Part shown: positions 9,740 through 17,166 of the stretch, in pieces
Layout of the letters: every line of letters starts with the position of its first letter
How positions within the stretch are numbered: position 1 is the first letter of the stretch
Assembly: GCA_029266495.1 (NCBI GenBank)
Contig: JAQSWS010000005.1
Coordinates: 1-64,000, forward strand
Length of the DNA: 64,000 nucleotides
Direction of reading: 5' to 3'
DNA from: Rariglobus sp.
Lineage (GTDB): Bacteria; Verrucomicrobiota; Verrucomicrobiia; Opitutales; Opitutaceae
Notes under the pieces: generated by a model
The model's database searches: none
The model's input: the letters and a program-made list of their open reading frames with translations, nothing else
Told to the model about the DNA's origin: nothing
Position numbers and translations under genes: made by a program

Positions 9740-11272
9740 TCAGAGCTGGGTTTCAGTAAGGCCTTCGCGGCGCTCGCTCTTGTGTGCGGCGCGTTTTTCG
9801 CGACGGACACGCTGCCAATGCGGCTCCGGAGCTTCACCGGCCATGATGCAGCCTTGCGGGTGGATCTCACCGACTACGGTCGCGAGACCAAAGCGAGCGA
9901 TCTGGGCCTTTACTTTCGTCGCGTCCTTGTAGCCGAGCGGAGACTCGGAGAGGTCGGCGGCACCGTTATACCAGCGCACGTCGATTCCCTGCGTCACTGC
10001 GGACAGGACTTCCTTCAGGCGGGCCGGATCGATCTCACCCTCGGCGTCCTTGTAAGGACGCAGCATCGCGGTGCGCGACAGGTTGCGTCCGGCGCCGTGC
10101 GGGCAGAACGACAGGTAGTCGGTGTTATCCGAACCGAGCACGAGCAGGATTTCACGCGCCATGTTGAGCGGGATCAGACCAAGCAGCGGACGCCCTTGCT
10201 CATCCCGCCAGGCGGGCGTGGCACCTTTTCCATGGAAGAACACGTCGCCGCGTTTCCATACAAAGTTATGCTCGTTGCCGATCTGCACGAGGGCGCGCTG
10301 ACCCAGACGGCCCAAAAAGGCGGCATGGATCTGGGCGTGGTTTTCACGGGTCCAGCGACCGATGTATTGCAAGGCGTCCCAATAGGCGCGGCCTTCCTCG
10401 GAATCCGCCGGCAGCCAGACGGCGGCATCGGGGATACCTTGGGTGTTTTCGTCGCACCAACGGCGTGCGGCGATTTGACCACGCTTGTAGAGGTCCGCAC
10501 CGAGACCGCGCGACCCATGATGGGTCACGAGAACGCTAAACTTGCCTTCGCGGCGGACGATCCACTCAGCCAGCTCCGTGTAACCGGCGGTCTCGATGGC
10601 GAGACGTTGCTCCTCGGTGAACTGAATCTGCCCCACATAGGCGAAGTGGTTGCCGTCGCCCTGCGTGCCGAGGAAATCCTGGGCGCGGCTGCGCAGACCG
10701 GAAAGGAACGGATTATCCCACACCGACTCGTCGAGCACAGCGGACGAAAACTGCTTTCCACGCGGACGGCCACCGGCACCGAAATGCGTGATTTTTTGAA
10801 GATGATCCATCATCTCGCCCACCGGATGGTTGGCGTCGAAGAAGGTCGCGAACATCGAGCAGCAGATATCCGCCGAATGCGCGCCCGGGATGATGGCGTT
10901 TTCAACCGCAATGGCTCCGCCCACCGGGATGGTCGCGGTCCCACCTCCGGTCGGGCAGGTGTCGGGCATCAACACGCCGCGCTGCACCACCGGCACGTGA
11001 AGGAGTTCCTTCATACGGATACGGGATGAGGCCACATTGGCAGCCTCCTCAAGAGTGTCGGCTTCGACGGCCTCCGCCAACGGAGCACCCACCGGACGCG
11101 GCTGGATCAGCGGCGGCTGTTTCGGGAAGTCCTGTTCGAGTTGAGCAAAGAGGAGGGCGCGATCGAGGCCGGTGGCATCGAGTTCACGGGCACGGCGCAG
11201 GGCCGAACCAAGACGGCGGCCTTCGAGCCAGCCGGCCGCGATCAGGTCGCGGGCTTTGATTTCCATGGTCAT
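9740..11272 (-). CDS. rtcB: RtcB family RNA ligase
   Basis: MPDTCPTGGGTATIPVGGAIAVENAIIPGAHSADICCSM, GSRGLGADLYKRG, QIGNEHNFVW, FCPHGAGRNLSRTAM, VGEIHPQGCIMAGE. Confidence 0.93.
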   Translation of the reverse strand: MTMEIKARDLIAAGWLEGRRLGSALRRARELDATGLDRALLFAQLEQDFPKQPPLIQPRPVGAPLAEAVEADTLEEAANVASSRIRMKELLHVPVVQRGVLMPDTCPTGGGTATIPVGGAIAVENAIIPGAHSADICCSMFATFFDANHPVGEMMDHLQKITHFGAGGRPRGKQFSSAVLDESVWDNPFLSGLRSRAQDFLGTQGDGNHFAYVGQIQFTEEQRLAIETAGYTELAEWIVRREGKFSVLVTHHGSRGLGADLYKRGQIAARRWCDENTQGIPDAAVWLPADSEEGRAYWDALQYIGRWTRENHAQIHAAFLGRLGQRALVQIGNEHNFVWKRGDVFFHGKGATPAWRDEQGRPLLGLIPLNMAREILLVLGSDNTDYLSFCPHGAGRNLSRTAMLRPYKDAEGEIDPARLKEVLSAVTQGIDVRWYNGAADLSESPLGYKDATKVKAQIARFGLATVVGEIHPQGCIMAGEAPEPHWQRVRREKRAAHKSERREGLTETQL

Positions 11273-11372
11273 GATTATAAAGAAGAGAGTTGGAGGAATC
11301 GGACGGGGGTTTTTTCTGGGAAAAGAATAACCCATATTGTGCGATCCGGATAGAGGAGAGGGTGCATAATAC

Positions 11373-11388
11373 CTGACTATTTGGTCAG
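11373..11388. promoter_or_regulatory. Inverted repeat CTGAC-N6-GTCAG upstream of rtcB
   Basis: Symmetric ATAc-CTGAC-TATTTG-GTCAG-aTAT about 100 bp upstream of rtcB start. Confidence 0.35.
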
Positions 11389-11451
11389 ATATGCGGAGCG
11401 TGTGTTTTGTTCATCTCTGGTGATCAGCAGAGAGAATGCAGATCGTCTCCG

Positions 11452-11503
11452 GTAGGCAGCCTGCTTGCAGGCGCGGTTCGGAGCGCGAGCAAGCTCGCGG
11501 CCT
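11452..11503. repeat. REP-like palindromic repeat
   Basis: GTAGGC...GCCTAC ends with internal CCTGCTTGCAGG and GCGAGCAAGCTCGC palindromes. Confidence 0.5.
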
Positions 11504-11537
11504 ACTGGCGCAACCAACCTATCAAAGTAGAATTAGT

Positions 11538-12191
11538 TTATATTGGGGAGGGAGTGGAGAGCGCGGTCTCTTCACGAAGCGTAAGGCCGGCGGGACGGCG
11601 GCGGTGCCACCAATCTTTTCGACCGTGCAGATTGCCGAGACGTTCTCGTCCGCGCGTGTGCGTGAAACGGGCGTCGATCTCGGCGATGCGGCGACGCACT
11701 TCGGGGAGTTCCACGCGCTGATGCGTAATCATCCAGGGCTGCACGTCTTCCTCCAGCCACCACGGGTTGCGGATGGAGAAACCGACGACCAGGCGACGGC
11801 GGCGGTAAGACCGGCGCGGTAGCAGTTCCTCTTCCCACGGTCCGTAGGTGAACAGGCGGCGATGGCTGGCCGGCCAGGGCAGACGCTTCCACTCCAGCGG
11901 CAGAATGATACGCGGACGAAGACGATACGTCTGCCCGTCGGGCAGGATGAAATCGGGTTCACGCGACCAGATCCGCTGGTTAACGGCGGCCAGCACGGTG
12001 CGGAACACCGCGACGTCGATGCGGCGGCGAATGTCGTCGCGGAGCACATAGGTCTTGGTCCAGCCGCGTGGGTAGGGCTCGACCAACGGAACCACCGGCG
12101 CGAGGCTGAGCGCACGGCGTAGTTGGTCGTGTTCGCGCTCGAGACGGAGGAGTTCCTTGTCGCGGGCGGTGTGTTTATCGAGAAAGCGCAT
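11538..12191 (-). CDS. Hypothetical Arg-rich basic protein, RNA-repair locus associated
   Basis: Intact 217-aa ORF between rtcB and sigma factor, many Arg/Trp (RRSYRRRRLVVGFSIRNPWWLEEDVQPW). Confidence 0.7.
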   Translation of the reverse strand: MRFLDKHTARDKELLRLEREHDQLRRALSLAPVVPLVEPYPRGWTKTYVLRDDIRRRIDVAVFRTVLAAVNQRIWSREPDFILPDGQTYRLRPRIILPLEWKRLPWPASHRRLFTYGPWEEELLPRRSYRRRRLVVGFSIRNPWWLEEDVQPWMITHQRVELPEVRRRIAEIDARFTHTRGRERLGNLHGRKDWWHRRRPAGLTLREETALSTPSPI

Positions 12192-12212
12192 GGTGTGGGC
12201 GGCCGGGGAGGA

Positions 12213-12920
12213 TCAGTCGCGGCTGCGGTTGACGAAGGACTGCCAGAGGGCGAGGACAACGAAGTCGGCGCGGAGCTTTTTTTCGCCGGCTTCGCGGACC
12301 TGACGCGCACGCTCGCGCGAGACGCCGAGTTCGGCGGCGATGTCGTCGAGCGTGGCGTCTTCGAGGTAGTAACGGCGGAGCGCCAGCGACTGGTTGGCGG
12401 GCAGGCGCGTGAGCGCGACGCCGAGGCTGTCGCGGACGTCGTCGAGTTCGACAAACTCGGCGGGCGACGGCAGGTGGGTGTCGGGGATCGAATCCCACTC
12501 GATCTCGGTGGTGTCGGCGACTTGCGCGGCGGCGTTGATCACGGAGGCGACCTCGGCGATCGTGAGTTGGACGGACGCGGCGATCTCTTGCGCGGTCGGG
12601 ACGCGACCGAGACGGGTGGCGAGTTCGGTGCGAGTGCGCGCGATGAGGCCGATCCGGTCGCGTTGGCGGCGGCTCAGCGGATCGAGGCGGCGGAGTTCGT
12701 CGAGCATGGCGCCGCGCACGCGCACGTAGCAGTAGGCGCGCACGTCGTCGGGATCGCCGTCGCGTTGGCCGAGCGCGGCGATGAGCGCGAGTTTGCCGAC
12801 GGACGCGAGGTCATCGCGCGCGACGCCGGACGGCAGACGCCGGGCAAGGGTGGCGAGCGCGGTTTCCACTATGTCGAGGAAGTCGGCGAGCGCCGGAGGG
12901 AATGGAGACACACAGGTCAT
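12213..12920 (-). CDS. RNA polymerase sigma factor, FliA/WhiG (sigma-28) type
   Basis: YVRVRGAMLDELRRLDPLSRRQRDRI, LGRVPTAQEIA, DDIAAELGVSRERARQVREAGEKKLRADF. Confidence 0.88.
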   Translation of the reverse strand: MTCVSPFPPALADFLDIVETALATLARRLPSGVARDDLASVGKLALIAALGQRDGDPDDVRAYCYVRVRGAMLDELRRLDPLSRRQRDRIGLIARTRTELATRLGRVPTAQEIAASVQLTIAEVASVINAAAQVADTTEIEWDSIPDTHLPSPAEFVELDDVRDSLGVALTRLPANQSLALRRYYLEDATLDDIAAELGVSRERARQVREAGEKKLRADFVVLALWQSFVNRSRD

Positions 12921-12999
12921 GAGAGAGAGGCAGCCGTGCAGAGGAGGAAGGGCGGTCGGTTAAACGAACGCGGCGGCTTCCTCACCTGCGGGGCGGCCG

Positions 13000-13632
13000 T
13001 CAGTGCGTGAGGAAGTGTCGCCAGTCCGGGTGTCGGGCGTCGCGGATCGCGACGGACGCCGGCAGCGGCGCGGGGGCTTTGGGCCTGCGCAGCAACCGGA
13101 GTCCGGCTTCGTGCGGGAGTCGGTTGGCCTTGAGGGAGTTGATCTCCCGCTTGGCCCACACGAGGTTCTCGAACGTGTCGCGTCCGCCGCGGTCGCGGGG
13201 GACGACGTGGTCGAGGTTGCCCCCAAGCCGCCCGACACGTTCGCCGGTGTATTGGCAGACGCCGCCGTCGCGCTCGAAGATCGCCTCGCGAGAGAGACGT
13301 GGGGTGTGAACCGGCATTTTCGCGAACTGGGTCGCGACGATGACGGTGGGCACGCGGATGCGGAGTTTCGGCGTGGTGATCGCGAAATCGAAATCACGCA
13401 CGGGCAGTTCGATCCACTCGCTCCAGGGGAGCGGGTTGAGGAAAAGCGGGCGGTCGAAGTTCCAGCCACCGTCGTCGAGTTTCGGATACGCGATGTCGAG
13501 GCCGAGCGCGGGCGGCAGGCTGGCGTTGCCGCCGTTGAGGGCGACAAGTGCCTGCTTGACGGTGCGGTGACCGATGACCTGCCAGGCGCGGTTGAGCGAC
13601 AGGACGATGGGTTTGTCGAGGATGTCAGACAT
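13000..13632 (-). CDS. HNH endonuclease
   Basis: IVLSLNRAWQVIGHRTVKQALVALNGG then IFERDGGVCQYTGERVGRLGGNLDHVVPRDRGGRDTFENLVWAKREINSLKANR. Confidence 0.88.
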   Translation of the reverse strand: MSDILDKPIVLSLNRAWQVIGHRTVKQALVALNGGNASLPPALGLDIAYPKLDDGGWNFDRPLFLNPLPWSEWIELPVRDFDFAITTPKLRIRVPTVIVATQFAKMPVHTPRLSREAIFERDGGVCQYTGERVGRLGGNLDHVVPRDRGGRDTFENLVWAKREINSLKANRLPHEAGLRLLRRPKAPAPLPASVAIRDARHPDWRHFLTH

Positions 13633-13690
13633 GGGAAAAAGTGATGATGGTGAAAAAGGAGAGATCCTCGCGGAGCCCGGTCAGCCAACA

Positions 13691-13711
13691 ACGGTGTGTG
13701 TTCTTTTTTGT
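13691..13711. repeat. 21-bp terminal inverted repeat, left copy (ACGGTGTGTGTTCTTTTTTGT)
   Basis: Perfect reverse complement at 18746..18766; adjacent to last tRNA of array. Confidence 0.9.
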
Positions 13712-13717
13712 TAAAAT

Positions 13718-13792
13718 TGGATCTCCGCGCCGGGCTTGCGCCGGCCTCTGCGGTTTACAAAACCGCGGCATCGCTACCTATGCTTGCAGAGA
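13718..13792 (-). tRNA. tRNA-Thr(TGT), T-loop CGCAAGC
   Basis: Acceptor TCTCTGC/GCGGAGA, T73-CCA encoded, anticodon loop TTTGTAA. Confidence 0.85.
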
Positions 13793-13796
13793 GTTA

Positions 13797-13885
13797 TGGC
13801 GGAGGACTGAGGTCCTGCCCCCCAGCGACCACGTGTCGCCGCACGCGTTAGCACCGCGGCTCCCGACTTCCGGGATAAGTCCTCC
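13797..13885 (-). tRNA. tRNA-Ser(GCT), class II, T-loop GGCAGGA
   Basis: Acceptor GGAGGAC/GTCCTCC, G73-CCA, loop GTGCTAA, long variable arm. Confidence 0.8.
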
Positions 13886-13889
13886 AAAC

Positions 13890-13963
13890 TGGTCCACCCA
13901 CTTGGTATCGCGCCAAGGTCTGCCGGTTATCAGCCGGCTGCTCTGCTTTTGAGCTATGGGTGG
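13890..13963 (-). tRNA. tRNA-Ile(GAT), T-loop CGCGATA
   Basis: Acceptor CCACCCA/TGGGTGG, A73-CCA, D-arm GCTC-AAAAGCA-GAGC, anticodon arm GCCGG-CTGATAA-CCGGC. Confidence 0.9.
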
Positions 13964-13968
13964 AAAAT

Positions 13969-14058
13969 TGGCGGAGAGCGGAGGTCTTGCACCCCAACCG
14001 GTCTGGCCGGTCCATCTGTTTTCAAGACAGCGTCCGCGCCTCGGCGGATTCACTCTCC
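13969..14058 (-). tRNA. tRNA-Ser(TGA), class II, T-loop TGCAAGA
   Basis: Acceptor GGAGAGT/GCTCTCC, G73-CCA, loop CTTGAAA, long variable arm. Confidence 0.85.
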
Positions 14059-14060
14059 AA

Positions 14061-14220
14061 TGGTCTCCACGGCAGGAATTGCACCTGCGTTGATCCGCTT
14101 AGAAGACGGATGCCTGATCTATTGTTCGCCGTGCTGCCCGACGGGCACCCGCACGGCTCACCTTCGCTTCGCTCAGGCTACGCCCTCTCCGCGCTGCCGC
14201 GCTACGTCGGCCACACGGAG
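14061..14220 (-). tRNA. tRNA-Arg(TCT) with large D-loop insertion, T-loop TGCAATT
   Basis: Acceptor CTCCGTG/CGTGGAG, A73-CCA, loop CTTCTAA; hairpin insertion between D-stem halves. Confidence 0.75.
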
Positions 14221-14225
14221 AAAAG

Positions 14226-14301
14226 TGGCAGGCCCGGTCGGAATTGCACCGACACTATTCCGCGTTCGAAGCGCGGCTGACTATCTTTTGCCGACAGGCC
14301 T
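14226..14301 (-). tRNA. tRNA-Arg(TCG), T-loop TGCAATT
   Basis: Acceptor AGGCCTG/CGGGCCT, G73-CCA, anticodon arm CCGCG-CTTCGAA-CGCGG. Confidence 0.9.
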
Positions 14302-14306
14302 GAAAA

Positions 14307-14381
14307 TGGTCCTCCTGCCAGGAATTGCACCTGGGGCTCGGCCTTCGCACGGCCGCGTGATGGCTTCTTCACTACAGGAGG
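14307..14381 (-). tRNA. tRNA-Arg(GCG), T-loop TGCAATT
   Basis: Acceptor CCTCCTG/CAGGAGG, A73-CCA, anticodon arm CGGCC-GTGCGAA-GGCCG, D-arm GTGA-AGAAGCCA-TCAC. Confidence 0.9.
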
Positions 14382-14389
14382 AAAAGGGA

Positions 14390-14414
14390 ACGGAGCCGAA
14401 CATCGTCCGGCTCC
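14390..14414 (-). terminator. Hairpin downstream of Ro60 stop codon
   Basis: CGGAGCCG-N9-CGGCTCCG perfect 8-bp stem followed on minus strand by TTCCCTTTTCC. Confidence 0.4.
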
Positions 14415-14431
14415 GGCAGAAAACACGCAGG

Positions 14432-15871
14432 TCAATCCGCCAGAGGGACGGATTCCACCTCGTGGACAAGGGCCTCGGGATCGCGGTCGAGTTTCTGCAT
14501 GATCTCGAACACACGGTCGCTCCAACCGGCGAGGCAGTAGACCCGCTCCTGTGGGAACTGGAGCGTGCCGTTGCCTTTCAGGTCGAAGCTGTAAACCAGG
14601 GGCGCCACCGCATAACGCTTCTGATAAGCGGCAAACGGCTGCACCGGCGCACCGCCACCGATCCAGCCCTGCATGTCGGACAGAATCACGATGCGATCAT
14701 AAGCACGGTTGGCCCGCTCGAAGATCGCATTGAAGTTCGTCCCGCCCGCCGCAAACGGAATGCTGGCGGCCGCCGTAAGCGTGCTATCACGACGGTTCAG
14801 CGAGATGTAGCGGGCATCATCACTGAAGACCATGAGATCCGCCCCCGTTACCTTGACCAGCACGGCCGCAAACAGGGAGCCGATCGTTTGCGGACGACCC
14901 GCCATCGAGCCCGACGAATCGAGCGCGATCAGCGTGTTGCCTTCAAACTTCGGCACGTTTGCCAGCGAGAAATCAATCGCCTGGTTAAGCGCATCCATCA
15001 CTTTGTCCGCGCCCTGCAGGTTGCCCTGCTTGAGCACTTCGACCGCCGAGAGGAACTGAAACGGAAACACCAGCGAGCGGCGCACGGCACGCTCGTCGGT
15101 GAGTTGATCGCACAGCTCCTTCGCCACCTCGGGAGCATGAGTCAGGACGTTACGCACGTTACGCAGAAGGGCCAGGTAACCGAGCTTACGCTCACGCACC
15201 AGCTCCGCCCACGCTTGAGACTTGGCGACGGCGACATCGCCACCGGCCTCGCCCTGCCCTGCCTGGGTCAGCTTGGTTTCCCACGTTTCCGCAGGAGCCA
15301 GCTCATCCCGGACAAGCTTGGACAGGGCAGCCGATGACTTCGGACGAACCAGGTTAACGGCATCGACCAGCTTGAAGACGCCGTGATCCCGTCTGTATTT
15401 GGCGAGTTGATACTCGTCAAATCGGCCAAGCGCGGCACCCAGACCCTTTTTCAGGGAGTTCGGGATCGGACGGCCGTAGACCGCCAGATAGTAACCGAGC
15501 GTCTCCATGACATCATCCGGGCGGCGCACCACTTCGGCATAGAAATGCTTCGTCCATGACTGGCCCTTCACTGACTTGGCCAGCTCACCCGCGACCAGGT
15601 GACTGACCGACCGCATACCATGGGTATTGCGAGCATAGAGGGCGGCTTTGGCGACGAAACGCGGATCATTCACTTTCGTGATGAGTTCGCGGATGCGAGC
15701 CGTGGTCTGCTTCTCCGTGCGGTAGAACTCGTCCTCCAGAAACGTGGTCAGGAGAATCGAAACGAATTCGAGTTTGGCGGTCTGGGCGAAAGCCCGACCA
15801 CCTGCAAAGTTGACCGTGTCGGGCGCGGACTTGCGGCGCGACAGGGCGGTAAGAATACTGAATTTAGCCAT
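14432..15871 (-). CDS. rsr: TROVE domain protein (Ro60 ortholog)
   Basis: TROVE-type HEAT repeats (RELITKVNDPRFVAKAALYARNTHGMRSVSHLVAGELA) and C-terminal vWA MIDAS NTLIALDSSGSMAGRP. Confidence 0.92.
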   Translation of the reverse strand: MAKFSILTALSRRKSAPDTVNFAGGRAFAQTAKLEFVSILLTTFLEDEFYRTEKQTTARIRELITKVNDPRFVAKAALYARNTHGMRSVSHLVAGELAKSVKGQSWTKHFYAEVVRRPDDVMETLGYYLAVYGRPIPNSLKKGLGAALGRFDEYQLAKYRRDHGVFKLVDAVNLVRPKSSAALSKLVRDELAPAETWETKLTQAGQGEAGGDVAVAKSQAWAELVRERKLGYLALLRNVRNVLTHAPEVAKELCDQLTDERAVRRSLVFPFQFLSAVEVLKQGNLQGADKVMDALNQAIDFSLANVPKFEGNTLIALDSSGSMAGRPQTIGSLFAAVLVKVTGADLMVFSDDARYISLNRRDSTLTAAASIPFAAGGTNFNAIFERANRAYDRIVILSDMQGWIGGGAPVQPFAAYQKRYAVAPLVYSFDLKGNGTLQFPQERVYCLAGWSDRVFEIMQKLDRDPEALVHEVESVPLAD

Positions 15872-15892
15872 GATGGCTTCCTTTCATTAAAA

Positions 15893-15918
15893 AACCGCGA
15901 CGGAGATCCGTCACGGTT
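15893..15918 (-). terminator. Intrinsic terminator/attenuator between Y RNAs and Ro60 ORF
   Basis: Minus strand AACCGTGACGG-ATCT-CCGTCGCGGTT (11-bp stem, one G-U) followed by TTTT, just upstream of GAAAGGAAG RBS-like and ATG of the TROVE gene. Confidence 0.7.
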
Positions 15919-15951
15919 GGATTAGCCCGGAACGCCGGGACACGATGTTGA

Positions 15952-16085
15952 TTGTGGGAGAAATTCGCCCTCGGAGACGGTCTTGCGACCGCTGCTGCTC
16001 TACCACTGAGCTACGCGTGGAAACGCGGATGGAGTCGAACCACCGACCGACAGTTTAGAAGTAACCGAGAACTCACTGTCCACAA
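15952..16085 (-). ncRNA. YrlA-like Y RNA candidate (epsilon)
   Basis: Outer stem TTGTGG/CCACAA; ACAGTGAG...GGTTACTTC motif; T-arm GGTGG-TTCGACT-CCATC then CGCG-TTTCCA-CGCG closed acceptor then TAGCTCAGTGGTAGAGC D-arm (permuted order). Confidence 0.65.
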
Positions 16086-16092
16086 AGAGAGA

Positions 16093-16185
16093 CGAGGGAG
16101 AAACGTGAACGCGGGTTTCTGGGTTTGAACCAGATCATCTGTTTAGGAGGTTTTCCGAAGTAACCGCGCTCTCACCACCCTCGAA
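16093..16185 (-). ncRNA. YrlA-like Y RNA candidate (delta), truncated tRNA-like module
   Basis: Outer stem CGAGGG/CCCTCG; GTGAGAGCGCGGTTACTTC motif; T-arm TCTGG-TTCAAAC-CCAGA; no D-arm found. Confidence 0.5.
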
Positions 16186-16189
16186 GAGA

Positions 16190-16330
16190 TTCGGAGGAGA
16201 AAGCCGAACACAGGTTTTTTTATCTGAGCTACGGCTCCCGCGAGGGAACCGGTTGGCATCGAAACCAACGACCTTCCCCACCGAAATGGAGCTGCTCTAC
16301 CGAAGTAACTGCATTCTCACTGCCTCCGAA
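16190..16330 (-). ncRNA. YrlA-like Y RNA candidate (gamma), circularly permuted tRNA-like module opened in D-loop
   Basis: Outer stem TTCGGAGG/CCTCCGAA; CAGTGAGAATGCAGTTACTTC; GGTAGAGC...GTTGG-TTTCGATG-CCAAC-CGGTTCC then GGAGCCG-TA-GCTCAG: 7/7 acceptor pairing in permuted order. Confidence 0.7.
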
Positions 16331-16335
16331 ATAAA

Positions 16336-16483
16336 TTCTGGGAGAAACACAGGCGAAGTCCCCCTGGAGCCCTTCCCATCGCTTACTCACGTAAACGACA
16401 GGCGCTCGTATTTGCAGCCATGGTTCGCGCCAGGCACGGGGATTCGGGTTGGAGCGAAGTAGCTTCACCTTCACTGCCCAGAA
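16336..16483 (-). ncRNA. YrlA-like Y RNA candidate (beta), degenerate tRNA-like module
   Basis: Outer stem TTCTGGG/CCCAGAA; CAGTGAAGGTGAAGCTACTTC motif; trailing TTTCTCC. Confidence 0.5.
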
Positions 16484-16489
16484 AAAGAA

Positions 16490-16677
16490 TCCAAGAGACG
16501 GAGCGTAGCGGAGAAGGGGCCACCGAAGGTGGAGTCCGCAGGACCGCGCACAGCGCGCCAACACCGACCAGAGACGATAACGTGCTCTACCCATTGAGCT
16601 ACCTCCCCGTAAATGATGGGGAGGATCGGACTCGAACCGACAACCACGCGCGAAGTAACTCTGATCTCACTGCTTGG
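16490..16677 (-). ncRNA. YrlA-like Y RNA candidate (alpha), interrupted by a 70-bp insertion
   Basis: Outer stem CCAAG/CTTGG; CAGTGAGATCAGAGTTACTTC; T-arm GTCGG-TTCGAGT-CCGAT-CCTCCCC then GGGGAGG-TA-GCTCAATGGGTAGAGC (7/7 acceptor, permuted). Confidence 0.68.
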
Positions 16678-16720
16678 AAATAAATACACCTTTGCCGAGT
16701 CGCCTCGGACAAAAGAAAAA

Positions 16721-16805
16721 TGGTCGGCGGGACAGGACTCGCACCTGCACGGGCTCGCGCCCACGAGTTTCTGAGACTCGCGTGTATGCATTCCACCACC
16801 CGCCG
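16721..16805 (-). tRNA. tRNA-Leu(CAG), T-loop TGCGAGT
   Basis: Acceptor CGGCGGG/CCCGCCG perfect, A73-CCA, anticodon arm CGAGT-CTCAGAA-ACTCG, long variable arm. Confidence 0.88.
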
Positions 16806-16812
16806 AAAAAAC

Positions 16813-16903
16813 TGGTGCGGCCGGAGAGATTCGCACTCTCACGAGCTTGCGCTCCGCTCTTCCCGATACCAACGGGATGCGTCGCTTCCTACGCTTGGCC
16901 GGC
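16813..16903 (-). tRNA. tRNA-Thr(GGT)-like, degenerate acceptor, extended variable region, T-loop TGCGAAT
   Basis: A73-CCA, T-stem GAGAG/CTCTC, anticodon arm TCCCG-TTGGTAT-CGGGA; acceptor only about 4/7 paired. Confidence 0.6.
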
Positions 16904-16910
16904 ATAAAAA

Positions 16911-17082
16911 TGGTCGAGACGGAAGGACTCGCACCTTCGCAGTCCGTGAGGACGGCGCGTTTACAGCGCGCTGCAATTGCTGTTGTTCGCCATGCCGCCC
17001 AGACGGCACCCGCATGGCTCACCCCTCGCGGTGCTCAGGGCTACGCCGTCTCCGCGCTACGCGCTTCGTCTGCCACGTCTCG
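16911..17082 (-). tRNA. tRNA-Tyr(GTA) with large D-loop insertion, T-loop TGCGAGT
   Basis: Acceptor CGAGACG/CGTCTCG perfect, A73-CCA, anticodon arm GCGCG-CTGTAAA-CGCGC, class II variable arm. Confidence 0.8.
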
Positions 17083-17086
17083 AAAT

Positions 17087-17162
17087 TGGAGGCTCGGGCG
17101 GGATTCGCACCCGCACGGACACGGCGTATGAAACCGTCGCACTGCTGTTGTGCTACCGAGCC
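17087..17162 (-). tRNA. tRNA-Met(CAT) elongator-like, T-loop TGCGAAT
   Basis: Acceptor GGCTCGG/CCGAGCC perfect, T73-CCA, D-arm GCAC-AACAGCA-GTGC, loop TTCATAC. Confidence 0.85.
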
Positions 17163-17166
17163 AAAA

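Noticed and set aside
13949-15337. Plus-strand 462-aa ORF
   Set aside because: Antisense to the TROVE/Ro60 gene and to tRNA-Arg/Ser genes; composition fits a shadow frame.
15952-16677. Novel bacterial circularly permuted tRNA genes yielding functional tRNAs
   Set aside because: Permutation is real in sequence, but the shared leader/trailer stems, lack of a usable anticodon arm and position beside Ro60 fit YrlA-type Y RNA better.
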